From NCBI GenBank assembly GCA_016647705.1, contig CM028326.1, positions 682,001-746,000 on the forward strand: a DNA stretch of 64,000 nt, written 5' to 3'. Numbering within the stretch: the stretch's first letter is position 1; every line of letters begins with the position of its first letter. Shown here piece after piece: positions 11,728 to 29,628 of the stretch. A model generated the notes under the pieces. The model was not told the DNA's origin. It did not search any database and saw nothing but the letters and a program-made list of their open reading frames with translations. A program made the position numbers and the translations under genes. The DNA comes from Eucommia ulmoides. Taxonomy: Eukaryota; Streptophyta; Magnoliopsida; Garryales; Eucommiaceae.

Positions 11728-12860
11728 GGTATGTTACCTAAAACCTTTTGAGGAGTATCTTATTTATAAGGAAGGGCTCTCGGATTAGGGAGAACTTCGA
11801 AGGAGGAGGTGAAACAAGAGGATTACCTTTGATTAAGTCTTAAGCCGACCAAATTAGCGCATGATTATGAGAAAAAAGCGACATAATTGGATGCGGTCTC
11901 AATAAGACATCATCTTAGACCGAACATCAACTTGTACCACAACACAATGTTACACCTAAATAAACTTGATCAAAATCAGATAACATTTGGGATCCTCAAA
12001 CCCTCACGCCTCATGTTACTCGCGTTACAATCAATTTGCGAAAAACAACGAAGCACAATAATACAAACAAGCCGTAGTGAGGCATACGTTTGAATCCTAG
12101 ATACACAAAATCATCAAATACATACAAGCAAACCCAAGACTTGTAACACAACCGTCATATAATATGCCTTCCCAACTGGAGGTCTAGTGTTCAAAAACCC
12201 TTTCCAATCCACAACCATTTGAAACAAAAAAATCTAATACACATAAGCAAAACACATTCAACTTCAATACTTCAATGTACAATACCTTTGATGGTATGTT
12301 ACCTAAAACCTTTTGAGGAGTATTTTATTTCTAAGGGCGGGGTCTCGGATTTGGGAGAACTTCAAAGGAGGGGATGAAACAAGAGGATTACCTTTGATGA
12401 AGTCTTAAGCCGACCAAATTAGCGCATAATTAGAAGAAAAAAGCGACATAATTGGATGCGGTCTCAATAAGACATCATCTTAGACCTAACATCAACTTGT
12501 ACCACAACACAATGTTACACCTAAATAAACTCGGTCAAAATTGGATAACATTTGGGATCCTCGAACCCTCACGCAAGGACACCCGCCGGCCTCAAGTTAC
12601 ATTAAAATCAATTTGCAAAAAACAACATACCACAGTAACACAAACAAGTCTTAGTGAGGCATACATTTGAATCCTAGATACACAAAGTCATCAAATACAT
12701 ATAAGTAAACCCAAAACTTGTAACATAACAGTCATATAATATGCGTTCCTAGCGGGAGGTCTGGCGTTCAAAACCCCCTTCCAATCCACAACCATTTGAA
12801 ACAAAAAAATTCTAATAAACATAAGCAAAACACATTCAAATACTTCAATGTACAATACAA
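11728..12860. repeat. Tandem duplication of a roughly 565-bp unit
   Basis: Two direct copies, 11728-12292 and 12293-about 12860, both begin GGTATGTTACCTAAAACC and both include GACATAATTGGATGCGGTCT, TTACACCTAAATAAACT and GGAGGTCT-GTTCAAAA. The short plus-strand reading frame starting MDAVSIRHHLRP is kept in both (68 and 72 residues) and matches no family I know. The GGAGGTCTGGCGTTCAAAAC segment resembles a Pol III B box, so the unit may be retroposon-derived. It lies just beyond the 3' side of the ERF3 gene. Confidence 0.75.
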
Positions 12861-13306
12861 TGAGAAAGATTGCCATCATATGTAATAAACATGGAACATC
12901 CAAAAACTGGGTGATGAAGAGGTAAGAACCTGAAACACCATGGATCAAAATAGCGAAAACCCAGAACAGATCAGAGCTGATTTGCTCTAATTTAACATGA
13001 AACAAGAACATGATTCATATAGATTCAACAGCTCATATATATATATATATGGATGAAGAGAAGAGAACCCAGATTGCATTATCAAATTATATAATAAGGG
13101 TTTAGATGCAGGCAAAATAAGGCTCTAATTTCATTATAACAATAAACACACACTCATATAAGTAAGATCACCATGAAATGGTTTTGATTTGTTCTTGCAT
13201 CTTTATCTCAGTCTCAGTCTTCGTCTCCGCGTGAGATCAGAGGAAAAAAATTGTAAATCGAGTAATCGAAGTGGTGGTTTTTTTGATCCATATGGTTTAA
13301 TCTTCA
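12861..13306. other. 3' flank of the ERF3 gene
   Basis: Probably includes the 3' untranslated region of the minus-strand ERF gene nearest 13306. A TA microsatellite lies at 13036-13051. No other feature. Confidence 0.5.
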
Positions 13307-13984
13307 TCAGAGACAAAGGGCTGTGCATTGAAGGCTGTAATCGCTGGCGAAGAATCCATCTTCCGCCGGCGGAGGGAAGTTTAGATCGAAGGGTAACGGT
13401 TTACGGAAGGATGATGAAGCAATATCTCCGTCTCCATCGTCGACGACCGATGACGACGAATCACAGTCGCTGTGACAGTCATCCGGCGATACCGGCGGTG
13501 ACCGAGGGTGTCGCCGCGTCGGGACTATCTTGGCCACGGGTTGCCTGGGTCCACTAAACGACTCCACCGTCGAACTCTGGCTGCTGGATGCGGGTCTCTG
13601 CTGGATGATCTGGTGCTCGGCGAGCTGATTCGTGGGGTATAACCGCTGATCGATGAACCGATCGTTGGGATTTTGAAGGAATTGGGAATACGGTGGAAGA
13701 ATCGACGTTAACGGAAAATTTGTCTTGGCTTTGGGTCCGCGAAGCGTTCGGGCGGCGGTGTCGTACGCTCTGGCGGCGTCCTCCGCGGAATCGAACGTCC
13801 CCAACCAAACCCTAGTCTTCTTCCATGGATCTCTGATCTCAGCCGCGAATCGTCCCCACGGTCTCTTCCTCACGCCACGGAATCTAATCTCCTTCGATCC
13901 GGATCCTTTGACATCTTCGCCGGCTGCAGTAGGAAGTCCGGCGGCCGAGGCCTTCGGCGCTCCGGCTGCTCTGGCTCTCCGCAT
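13307..13984 (-). CDS. ERF3: AP2/ERF transcription repressor, ERF3-type (group VIII)
   Basis: Single exon, 225 residues starting MRRARAAG. One AP2/ERF DNA-binding domain at about residues 34-91 ([19 protein letters not shown] and [16 protein letters not shown]), with Ala and Asp at the two positions that separate ERF from DREB proteins, so GCC-box binding is expected. The C-terminal half carries the ERF3-type block [12 protein letters not shown]-like (here [16 protein letters not shown]) and, at about 200-205, the EAR motif DLNFPP, which recruits TOPLESS-type corepressors. Such proteins act in the nucleus as active repressors of ethylene, stress and defence genes. Length and motif order match Arabidopsis ERF3 closely. 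An in-frame upstream ATG at 14077 would add 31 unconserved residues and is less likely. Lack of introns is typical of the family. Confidence 0.93.
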   Translation of the reverse strand: MRRARAAGAPKASAAGLPTAAGEDVKGSGSKEIRFRGVRKRPWGRFAAEIRDPWKKTRVWLGTFDSAEDAARAYDTAARTLRGPKAKTNFPLTSILPPYSQFLQNPNDRFIDQRLYPTNQLAEHQIIQQRPASSSQSSTVESFSGPRQPVAKIVPTRRHPRSPPVSPDDCHSDCDSSSSVVDDGDGDIASSSFRKPLPFDLNFPPPAEDGFFASDYSLQCTALCL

Positions 13985-14235
13985 GACCACAGGTAAAGAA
14001 AAAATATGGGTTTTTTCGACAGATAGAGAGAGAGAGAGGAGACGAACCAGATGATATGAATTCTGGTAGAATACCAAAACACGGCGTTTTTCAAGATAAC
14101 CTCTCCTCTCTCTCTCTCTCTAGGTTTCCTTGTGGCTTCCCCCTTTCTCTCTCTCTCTCCTGTGGGTGCGTGAAAGGTAGAGAAAGAGATGGTCTTCTTT
14201 TTTCTCCATTTGTATTGTTTTTAGGGAATTTACAC

Positions 14236-14242
14236 TTTATAC
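14236..14242 (-). promoter_or_regulatory. Possible TATA box of the ERF3 gene
   Basis: Minus strand reads GGGTATAAAGTG about 255 bases upstream of the ATG. Between them lies a GA-rich leader (14095-14160), a common feature of plant 5' untranslated regions. Confidence 0.35.
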
Positions 14243-14277
14243 CCTTTAACTTTTGAATATATTTCTAATTTTGTCGA

Positions 14278-14700
14278 CGTTGTTTACAACAACTAAGTCT
14301 TTGTCCTACTTAAATACAGTCAACTACATAAATTTATTTACGCCACAATGAACGATCAGGGTTATTCTCTTAGTCAAGTTTAATGTCATCAAATCAATTC
14401 TAATAGTCTGGTCCCAAATTTTCTTAAACCTACATTTCCCTCTAGTTAGTCCCCCGTCCTTAAACTAAATCGTATTTTCTCACTGGTGTTTCTATGCATA
14501 TGTTCTAATCACCGTAAACGATTTTCTCTCATCTTCTCTTTGACTGGTGCTATTCCTATATTATTTCTAATAGTTTTATTTTTAATTTTATCCATTCTCG
14601 TCTTCCTACTCATCCACCGTAGCATCCACATTTCTGTCACACAAATTTTCTGGACATGTTTTGTTTTTACTGTCCAATGAATCATACAGAAGCGTCAGTC
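14278..14700 (-). mobile_element. LINE (L1-type) reverse-transcriptase tail, copy 1
   Basis: Minus-strand sequence corresponds to the end of plant L1-type ORF2: a KEKMRENRLR-like stretch (about 14500-14535) and, further 5' on that strand, a LLYDSLDSKNKT-like stretch (about 14660-14690) matching the conserved LLYGxExWxVK region. Several stops and frame changes interrupt it. The 3' part (14278-14480) with CAACAACTAAGTCTTTGTCC is the usual 3' tail. A related tail lies at 30555-30840. Confidence 0.6.
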
Positions 14701-14978
14701 TTATTGCAATTTTGTAGAATTTTGTCGTCATTGTTTGATTTCACTATTTTTTATTTTTATTTTTGTAGAAAAAAAAAAGTTTAAACAAGAAAACAACAAC
14801 AAAATAGACAAAACAGAAACAAATTAAAATTTTAGGCACATCTCAAATACCCTTTTATCCATTTCTTGAAAGAGGATGTCTTCGAGATCCGTAGTCGGCG
14901 TTTCAAGAATCTAGAGAATGCAATCTTCATTAAGAATCTAGAGAATGAAATCCGTCATCAGCGTTTCAAAAATCTAGA

Positions 14979-15250
14979 TAATGTTCTAACCACCGTAAAC
15001 GATTTTCTCTCATCTTCTCTTTGATGGGTGTTATTCTTACATTCTCTATAATAGTTTCATTTTTAATTTTATTCATTCTTGTCTTCTCACTTATCCACCG
15101 TAACATCCTCATTTCTGCCATACAAATTTTCTAGACATGTTTTGTTTTTACTGTCCAATGAACCATACAGAAGCGTCAGTCTTATTGCAATTTTGTGGAA
15201 AGTCATTATTGTTTGATTTGATTTATTTTTTTTTTGTAGAAAGAAAAAGT
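14979..15250 (-). mobile_element. LINE reverse-transcriptase tail, copy 2 (tandem duplicate)
   Basis: Repeats the previous fragment from TTCTAACCACCGTAAACGAT on; the stretches MNKIKNETIIENVRITPI, KEKMRENRLRW and LLYGSLDSKNKTC are readable on the minus strand, with at least one stop. The unit 14500-14978 plus 14979-about 15400 is a direct tandem duplication of about 479 bp that also includes the flanking sequence described next. Confidence 0.6.
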
Positions 15251-15289
15251 TTAAACCGGAAACAACAACAAAATAGACAAAACATAAAC

Positions 15290-15586
15290 AAACTAAAATT
15301 TCAGGCACATCTCAAATACCCTTTTATCCATCTCTTGGAAGATGATGTCTTCGAGATCTGTCATCAGTGTTTCAAGAATTTAGAGAATGAAATCTTCATT
15401 AACAGCTCTCTTGCCCAGAATATCAATATAGCGGTTAGTTCGAACCGAAAGGAGCAACCTCTTACATTCTTCACTCAACTCCTTAAATCTGTGATTTTCC
15501 AGAGACAATTTTTGAATCAAGGTAAACAACATCAACTGAATCAGTTTCAACTCGGATTCTATGATAGTCTCACTAAATTAACATAA
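15290..15586 (-). pseudogene. Coding-like fragment of unknown origin next to the LINE tail
   Basis: Read on the minus strand, about 75 codons are open apart from one stop, with phrases such as LSLENHRFKELSEECKRLL and RTNRYIDILGKRAVNEDF and a coiled-coil-like spacing of Leu and Glu. A shorter, rearranged version of its downstream part is present at 14850-14978. I do not recognise the family. It may be a host gene fragment carried beside the LINE. The overlapping plus-strand frame (15137-15586) looks like its shadow. Confidence 0.35.
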
Positions 15587-15589
15587 GAC

Positions 15590-16120
15590 GACGACGTATT
15601 GTTTATTATAAAAATTAAAATGGGCGAAAGTGAAGCTCTCCCTAGAAATAGGGGGTGAAAAGTGTAAAAAAAGCCTGGTTTTATCGATATTTGGGGTTTA
15701 GCTTTCTCGATTTCTCTACCTTCCCCTCGTCCCCACATGCCGACTCCATTGCTTCCCTCGTCTTTTTCCTTTCCCAAATTTTATTTTCCTTTCCAAAAAA
15801 GAAATAACCAGAGAGTGAAATGACGGAAAAGCCCTTGAATGTTTCTTTTATTATGGGTATAGAGTGTAGTAATTAAATAGAGGGTAAAGGGGTGTTTTGG
15901 TCCGGTCAGTTTTCCATGATTTATTACCAATTCACGCGGTGGAAGGGTACCTTGTCTGATGAACACTTTTAATGGATAGAGGTGGTGGTGGGTGATGGTG
16001 AATTGCATTTGTTCACCCACCCCCCACCCCTATTTTTTTTACTCAATTTAATTATTTTCTTTTTTATATTAAAAAAAAAAAACATTTAATTTCAAAAGTA
16101 AATAAATAAATGATGACCAA
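15590..16120. other. AT-rich intergenic sequence
   Basis: No gene seen. Contains short C-rich and A-rich runs only. Confidence 0.5.
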
Positions 16121-16124
16121 TAAT

Positions 16125-16445
16125 TTATTTTTTCTCGGTATATCCACCCACACTCACACAAGGTGTAAAGACAAGTCTCGTTCAGGTTGCGTAATTGTTT
16201 TTCCCAACAATTATTTTTTTCTAGTAGAGACATCTCAACTGCTTTAGCCCAAATGTCTAAACGATGAGAAATAATGAGCAATATTTTTATTTTTTTTGGG
16301 TAAATCCACCCACATTCACACAGGATGTAAAGACAAGTCTCATTCAAGGTATATGATTGACCGTCCCAACAAGTATTTTTTTGCAAGCAAGAATCACTGA
16401 CTGTGCAAAAATCTTTCAACTGTTTTAGGTCCAGGAAATAATGTT
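16125..16445 (-). mobile_element. Two tandem SINE-1 fragments
   Basis: Two direct copies (about 16125-16255 and 16290-16440) of the tail part of the SINE-1 family, recognised by CACCCACA(C/T)TCACACA(A/G)G(G/A)TGTAAAGACAAGTCTC. A complete copy with TSD lies at 57064-57254. Confidence 0.55.
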
Positions 16446-16459
16446 GGCTCATTTTTGTT

Positions 16460-17427
16460 CACGTTACTAAAAAGGTTTTTTTTTTTTTTTTTTTTTAAAA
16501 TTAATTTATTAGTTGTTCGTTTGGTACCCAACATTTGTCGATTATAGCCACGTATTTATTTCCCCAACCTGCCCAATTCAATTATTTATAACATTAATTT
16601 TATAAATTCAAAATATATACATAGTTTGGTGACTCTAAAATTTTATAATTTAATATATATTTTTTTAAGAAGTTTAATAATTCTGTTAAAAATTTAAAAT
16701 TATTGCACGTCATAAAAATTATTATAATTTTTTACATGAAAAATGTTATTGTAAACCCGAAAACAGGCCAGTGTTCTTCAAGGTCTTAATTTATCCAATT
16801 TATAGGTATGTTTCTGGGTTTGATGAGAAGATCTAATTCAATTCATATGGATCTGTTTCTGAGTTTGATGAATGTAAATTAATTTTCTTCCTAATTTTTT
16901 TTCCTGTTCTTATATATATGTATATGTTTCTATTCCTAAAATTTAGGAACATAAATAGAAAAATGTTCTTTTTCTGTTTTCAATTTTTTGGGAACAGAAG
17001 CTGATTTTTTTTAAATGACTTGATTAATTAATTTTATTTAAATTTTTTATTGACTTTTGTGTTGAAGTGAATGAAATTAATTTTCGTTTTGAGCATTTTT
17101 CGGTTTTTATTCAAGAGTGGCAAGGCACACACATTGTCTTAGTGATTGATTTTTATTATTAAGTTTATATTGTAGAGTTTTATGTTAATTAATATTGTTG
17201 TGTTCATTTGAGAACATGAGATTTGGGAATGCTTTAAAATCAAACGGAGACTCTGTCTATTTAACTACGCATTAATGTCCATTTAAAATTGGTTTGTCGT
17301 TATTAGTTGTTTTATTATTAATAGATTTTTGTGTTTGGTAAATAATAAGATTTTTATGTTAAATTAATTATAAATTTAATCATAAAAAATTTAAAACCCG
17401 TGCTTTCAGGTACGGGATATACGTTAG
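16460..17427 (+). mobile_element. Helitron fragment with a recognisable 3' end
   Basis: The 3' end carries the hairpin CCCGTGC-TTTCA-GGTACGGG (17397-17416) followed 7 bases later by TTAG (17424-17427) and a host T, matching the Helitron rule (hairpin shortly before CTRR, insertion before T) apart from the first base of CTRR. It closely resembles the better-preserved end at 34901-34931. The 5' end is not resolved; the start given is approximate. No coding region. Confidence 0.5.
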
Positions 17428-17541
17428 TATTTATATATCCCACATATATAAGATCTCAACATTGATCGATTCCATTAAACTTGAAAAAATTAATCATATA
17501 TGATGAATCGACGATGATGATGATAAATCGATGGATGATGA

Positions 17542-21900
<4,359 letters not shown>

Positions 21901-21938
21901 CTAGACCGCATTTCTCTCTCTCTCTCTTAAAATTTAGT

Positions 21939-22684
21939 CATGGATGTTAATGGTCCGGGTTGGAATCGGTTTCATACAAAATCAAAACTGTTTAACATAT
22001 ATAAAACCAAAACTAAAATTAAAAATGCTGTTTTTTTTTAAACGGTTTTAAAATCGGACTATTTAATTTTAACTAAAACCAAAATCAAAATCGCAAAACC
22101 GTTTAAGATTTTTAAATTTTATAACAAACCAAAATCAAAACCGCGAACCATTATTTTTTATATATAAATAAAAACATAACTAAAATATAAATTTCAAAAA
22201 CAAAAAAACATATATCGGTTAAAGTGTAAAAGGGTTAAAAATATAAATAAATAAAAAAATAATAATATATATATAAAAACCGCAAAACTGCGAAACCATT
22301 TAACATTTTTAAATTTTATAACAAGTCAAAACCAAAACTGTGGACCATTATTTAAATAAAAACATAACTAAAATATAAAACATAAATTTAAAAAAAAATA
22401 AAATATTCGGTTAAAGTGTAAAATGATTAAAAATGTAAATAAATAAAAATAGAATTAAATCGTAAATACTAAATAAATAAAAAATAATATATATATATAA
22501 ATCGGTTATACAGTTTGGTCACGTGGTTCGGTTATACGATTACTATTCTAAAATCAAAATCAAAACCGTTTCGGTTGTTGAATTTAAAACCAAAATCAAA
22601 ACTATTTAGTCAATTTCAACTTGGACAATTCGGCTCGATTTCTCTTGGTTATCCGTCAGTTCGGTTTTTTTTTGCCATCCCTAA
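21939..22684. mobile_element. hAT MITE, about 746 bp, in the GH9 promoter region
   Basis: Left end TCATGGATGTTAATGG, right end (reverse-complemented) TAGGGATGGCAAAAAA, flanked by an 8-bp TSD, AAATTTAG, on both sides. The interior is rich in AACCAAAAC and CGGTT motifs. It begins 180 bp upstream of the GH9 ATG and separates two CT-rich tracts, each followed by a GCGCATTT/CCGCATTT-like motif (about 21905 and 22890). A truncated relative is in intron 3 of the DUF3537 gene. Confidence 0.7.
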
Positions 22685-23165
22685 AATTTAGAAAAGAAGG
22701 AAGGATGAAAAGGGTAATTATGCATAGAACAGAAGGAGGAAAGTGTAATTTGCATTTCACGAGAGCATTGACCAGTGAAAAGAGGAGAGAGAGAGAGGGC
22801 TCGTTCGTCCATCCATCAAGACTGACTTGACTCTTCTCCAGCTCCTTTTTCAGACCACACCTTCCAATGGAAGACTCTCTCTCTCTCTCTCTAGAGCGCA
22901 TTTTACGATGCTCTCTCTCTCTAGAAATTAATATTAAAAAATGACAAACGGGGGGAGGTGTTGAATTTGAACGCGGTCTCCAAGCCAACACCACCGACCC
23001 AAATCGCGGAACTCGAGGACGTGACGGTGGCGGTGGCCCACCTCCACCACCTGTCTCTATCCAGACACGATAGCGATCGTCCATCTCCCTCTCTCTCTCT
23101 CTTCTTCCCCTCAACTATCCCTTCTTACCGGTCAACCGGTCGTGGTTAGCTAAGCCGATTAGTGT

Positions 23166-23196
<31 letters not shown>

Positions 23197-23214
23197 TATT
23201 TTATTTTTTTATTA
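22685..23214. promoter_or_regulatory. CT/GA-rich region, possible displaced GH9 promoter
   Basis: Several CT microsatellites (22876-22892, 22911-22922, 23088-23102) and a moderately GC-rich core (22960-23160) with GGTCAACCGGTCGTGG-type sequence. This is the kind of sequence seen upstream of plant genes and may be the GH9 promoter pushed away by the hAT MITE. No TATA box can be placed with confidence. The overlapping low-complexity reading frames are not credible genes. Confidence 0.3.
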
Positions 23215-23815
23215 AAAGTAATTGGGTGGCAAGCCTTTTATTTTACCATTAATTTTTAAAAAAGTTTCATGTACAATTACCGCTTGTGTTTTGATCCTGC
23301 CTATTGAAAAAATCGGAAAGTTCAATACAAACGTTTGCACTCACGTAGTTACAGGTAATTAGTTTGTGTATGAAATATTTGTTAAATGTAATAAATATTA
23401 TTGTAATTTGTAGCATGTCACTAATTTGTATGTAAAAATTTGTTAAATGTAACAAATACTACACAAATACATATAATTTGTAATATGTAACTAATATGAA
23501 ACTAATTTTTGTATAGAATATATGTTAGATGTAATAAATATTATACAAAAAAATGTAATTTGTAACGTGTAACTAATTAATATTACACAGATACATGTAA
23601 GTATTTGTAACTAGTATTATACATATAAATGTAATATAGTTAAATATTCCATAAATTCTCTCTACATTTTGCATGCAATGCGTGACTCATGCGAGACTAA
23701 AACGTAAATAAAATTTAATTTAAAGGATTAAATCAAAACTTAAAATTTAAATGTGACTAACAATAGACTGCCTCCATTATTTGGGACTAATCGCCAACTA
23801 TTTTTTTTTTAATTC
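23215..23815. mobile_element. Mutator-like MITE, palindrome-rich family
   Basis: Starts near GGGTGGCAAGCCTTTTATTT, contains GTTACAGGTAATT, GTAACAAATACTACAC and TACATGTAAG motifs, and ends with the family signature GCGAGACTAAAACG, then AAAGGATTAAATCAAAAC. Ends are less well kept than in the 18839 copy; no TSD found. Confidence 0.6.
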
Positions 23816-24364
23816 ATTTGGTTTAATAGCTGATTAATAGTTTTAAGAATTTTTCCCGAGGAATAAGTTTTTAATTTGGGAGAAAAATGAAAAAAATAAA
23901 AATAAGGGAGAGTTTTTCAAGAGGATAATAAAATTACAATTATATACTTGATAATTGAATTTTTAATTTTTTTTTACAATATACTGAGGGTAAAATAATA
24001 AATTATATTAAAATGATTTTTTTTTTTTCTTTCTTAACTAAACAACAGTAGAAAAATAATTTTTCTCGGTCTACCGATCAGACCACCAACATTAATGGAC
24101 ATTATCTTTGATGGTACCTTGATTTAGAGAGGACCACACATTGAGAGGGGGTCTCATGTTTCCATTGCTCCTCGCCGAGTTTCCTACAAGAATTCTTACA
24201 TCGGGGGTTGCTCCTTATGAAAAATCTCAGGTGTGAAAGTAAATGGTTGTACGAAGTAATTATAATTTAATTCCAAAAATATCCAATTGTAAAGATAGAG
24301 AAAAATAAATTCGTTAAACAAATTGTGGAGTGAAACTAACATTTTCCCCCAATTTTTGTAATTA
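23816..24364. other. AT-rich intergenic sequence
   Basis: A stretch at 23870-24060 (AAAATTACAATTATA, then ATAATAAATTATATTAAA) recurs at 26215-26400 and partly at 46240-46330, so it is a dispersed repeat of unknown type. No gene. Confidence 0.5.
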
Positions 24365-24895
24365 ATTAATGGATCGGTTGAAGGTCCTTATTTCATCTTT
24401 AATTTTAAAAAAGTTTCAGAGACAGAAACAAATTGTGTTTTAATCTCGCCTATTTAAAAAAGACAAAAGTCCACTACACGCGTTTGCACACATTTGGTTA
24501 TATGTAATAACTTTGTGTATAAATTTTTGTTAGATGTAACAAAAATCACATAAAATACATATAATTAATTACATGTAATTAATATTAAATTAATTTTTGC
24601 ATGTAATATTTGTTAAATATCATAAATATATATAATTGTAACATGTAACTAATATTACATAAGTACACGTAACAAAAAATACATAAATATATGTAAAAAT
24701 ATAACAATTATTAAATTGTAATTAATATTCTGTAACTATAGTATAAATTTACTTATCGAGTTCTCCCTAACATCTTGCAATGCGCGACTAAAACTCAACT
24801 GAAATTCAATTTAAAAGATTAAATTAAAATTTATATTTTAATCGAAATTTTTTTAAAATTAAATCTATTGTTTAGTACTCCGGCCGAGCCGATTA
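24365..24895. mobile_element. Mutator-like MITE, palindrome-rich family
   Basis: Starts near GGATCGGTTGAAGGTCC and ends, reverse-complemented, GGCTCGGCCGGAGTACT; the interior signature matches the other copies (ACACGCGTTTGCACAC, TGCAATGCGCGACTAAAAC). No clear TSD. Confidence 0.6.
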
Positions 24896-25154
24896 TACGT
24901 CAATTAATTTGTGGGGGACAAAGTAAAAAGAGTCACCGCAGTGAATTCCTTGAATGTCACGCAACTAATAGCCAAGTAAACACGCCATTTCTCTCTCTCG
25001 CTACCACGCAGTCGCTTCCAACGTCTTTACGTTTACGCGACCATTTTTTTTTTATTTTTTTTTTATTTTTAATATATTTTTTAAAATAGATTGAATTATA
25101 AAAATTTCGAAAAAATATCAAACTAAAATGTGTTGTTTTTGGTTCCATTATATT

Positions 25155-25547
25155 TAGGGCCGACGAACCGGACTCGGGCGGGAGTATTACGAAAAAATGG
25201 TAAATCCGAGCCAAGTCCGACCCTATGATCAAACCCTATTACGATGTTCAAGTTTGTCCCAATTTTTTTTCCAAACAACTTAAACTAGTAACACTTATTA
25301 CTTGATCTTATATATATATAGAGAGAGAGAGAGGGGATATTTAGATAATTTTTTTTATTAAATAGTCGAACAACGCAAGGCTGACCCTAAACAAAAATGG
25401 TTATACTCAAAATCGGTCCTGAAAATGAACGAGCCCAAATCTTTGGGCCCTAATTCTGCGCATGGACTAAAAAATCAAGTACAAACTCTAAAAAATGGTA
25501 ATAGGCTACGCCGGTTGGGCAGGTCTCCTAGTCCATGACCACACCTA
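25155..25547. mobile_element. Probable hAT MITE
   Basis: Starts TAGGGCCGACGAACCGG and ends, reverse-complemented, TAGGTGTGGTCATGG. The flanking octamers ATTATATT (25147-25154) and ATTACAGT (25548-25555) agree at 6 of 8 positions. The interior has CGGGCGGG and GGGCAGG motifs typical of this element type. Confidence 0.4.
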
Positions 25548-26814
25548 ATTACAGTATGAGTTTACGACATTAGGTTAAAATTCTAATTCTTATTTATATA
25601 TAGGCTTAAATTTCTAATTCTTATTTATGTGTAGGCATCCTTTTAAATGGTAAGATTCACATATATTGTCTCACATTCTCTACTCTATTCCGCCTCTCAA
25701 ATATTCCAATAAAACGGTTGCGTTTAATTATGTTTTGTACTTTTAAATTTTATATACGTATTTTAGTAGCTATTTTATTTTATTTTTTTTATATTTACAA
25801 TTTTGAATTGAATATAGTGTCTTTAGGTATGAGAAATTTATAATCTATTCAATAAGTTAGGAGAAAATTATTGGTAAATTTTTTTAAAGATGTTTGAATT
25901 AAATTATATTTTATATTCTCTAAATTTTAAGTTTATATTTAATTCATCATTTTTTTATTATTTATTATCTTTTCATATTTATAGATTGAAAAATTAATAT
26001 AGTGATTCTAGAAAGGACTCCCTTGCACAATTGAGAATTGTATTCTGGAATATGAATATACGTGGGCAATAAGGGTGACTTTTGACGGTGAAAGGTGAAA
26101 AATGGATGAAAAAGAAAATATGATAGAAAATAAATAAATAAATTATTTGGTATGAATGAAAAATAGGAGAAAAAAGAAAAATGCACAATTTTCGAAATAA
26201 TTTTTCCACACAAATTTGAGAATTAAGAGAAAAATGAAAAAAAAGTGAGGAAGAATGAGTAAAATTACAATTATACCCTTTGTAATATAATTTTTAATTT
26301 ATTTTTATAATATGAGAATAAAATAGTAAATTATATTAAAGTTAATCATATTTTCTCATTTTATTTAATTTTTAACCAGAAAATATTTTTTCCTTTTATA
26401 ATGGTTAAAAATATTATCTTTTTATTTTTTTCTCTTTTTTTTTTTCAGCCTTATCTAAATGTACCAGACCGATATGGGAGATTGCACTCTTAAAATTGTC
26501 TGAAAAGATGATTAGTCAAAATATACGTAAGTTGAGCCGTATGCGCCTTACTGTATAAAAAGAAAGAAAATAATAAGATGGAACCCAAACCCATAATATT
26601 TTTGTTTTTGTTGGATCAAACCCAATCTTTTCTTTGAACTCAAGTTGTGGTTTGTGAAATAAAAACATAAAGGGAAGTAAAATGAGATGGCCTATTGTAC
26701 AAGGCCCAATTTCAAATTCAATTTGAAAAATACTTATTTATTTATTAAACTAATAATATTCTATTGACCTCTTTTTCTTTAATTTAATCAAGTCAAAAAA
26801 AACAAAAAAAAAAT
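25548..26814. other. Long AT-rich gene-free stretch
   Basis: Nothing coding. Holds a short direct repeat of CTAATTCTTATTTAT (about 25580 and 25612) and the dispersed AT-rich repeat also seen at 23870 (here 26215-26400). Confidence 0.5.
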
Positions 26815-27262
26815 AACAAATCTCTCATTTCACCTTTAATTTTAAAAAATTTCCAAAAATTGTATTTTAATCTCGTATATTTAAAAAAAACGAAAGACCA
26901 ATATATGCCCAATTATATGTAGTTATTTTGTGTGTAAATCTTTATTAAATGTAATAAATATTATTGTATTTTGTAATATATAACTAATTTGTGTGTAAAT
27001 ATTTATTAGAGGTAACAAAAATTACACAAAACACGCGTAATTAGATACAAATACATATAATTAATATTAAATTAATTTCTATGTGTAATATTTATCAAAT
27101 AACACAAATATTATAAAAACACATATAACGTGTAATAAATATTATATAATTATATGTAACTAAAAATATATATATATATAATAATTATTAAATTACTCGA
27201 GCAAAATTCTGACTAAATCAAAACTTTGGTCTTAATTGATATTTATAAAAAGTTACTGGCTG
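26815..27262. mobile_element. Mutator-like MITE abutting the SUMO gene
   Basis: Contains the family motifs ACAAAGACCAATATATGCC-like, TTACACAAAACACGCGTAA and, at the right end, GACTAAATCAAAACTTTGGTC. The right end (about 27225-27262) includes TATAAAAA, which is the best TATA candidate for SUMO. Confidence 0.5.
27244..27251 (+). promoter_or_regulatory. Putative TATA box of SUMO, inside MITE sequence
   Basis: TATAAAAA, 88 bases before the SUMO ATG, followed by a short GA-rich leader. By alignment with other copies of the Mutator-like MITE, the motif lies within the element's terminal region, so the core promoter may be element-derived. Inference only. Confidence 0.4.
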
Positions 27263-27331
27263 ATGCCTGGAAAATCGAGAAGAGAGAGAGAGAGCTGTGA
27301 TCGGCGCCGAGAAAACGAATCGGGTCGAAGG

Positions 27332-29245
<1,914 letters not shown>

Positions 29246-29369
29246 TCATCGTTTTCTTCTTTCATTAAGATAGACTTTGTTCAGCTTTTTGTATAAAGTA
29301 TATATGAGTTAGTTGATATCTATGATGCTTCTGCTTCAATATTATTCTTTATGTTTAGACGTTAAGCTG

Positions 29370-29560
29370 TGTTTGGGTCAGTTTATACGCACCTCGACTC
29401 ATTTCCTCCTCGGGAGCGATCTTAATGTCATACTCTTCCGCATCGACCTAGTGCATTCAAGATTTTACTCTTGGAGTGCTTTTAAGGAGGATCAAAATCT
29501 AATTGGCAAGGAAAGATGGTATCTCCTCTTACCAACTGCACTAACCCTTAATGGTTTCTG
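29370..29560 (-). mobile_element. SINE-2 copy downstream of SUMO
   Basis: Minus orientation; recognised by ATACGCACCTCGACTCATT, GCGATCTTAATG and AGTGCATTCAAGATTT, which match in reverse the SINE-2 copy at 58905-59133. It begins about 125 bases after the SUMO stop codon, so it may be part of the 3' untranslated region. Confidence 0.6.
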
Positions 29561-29628
29561 TTTCAGTATATATTGCGACTCATTATTCAATCTCTTCTTG
29601 TTCCTCAATTTTCTTTTGGCTTGATTGC

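Noticed and set aside
22656-23114. 152-codon Arg/Glu-rich minus-strand frame upstream of GH9
   Set aside because: Driven by CT microsatellites; no conserved domain and no splice logic connecting it to GH9.
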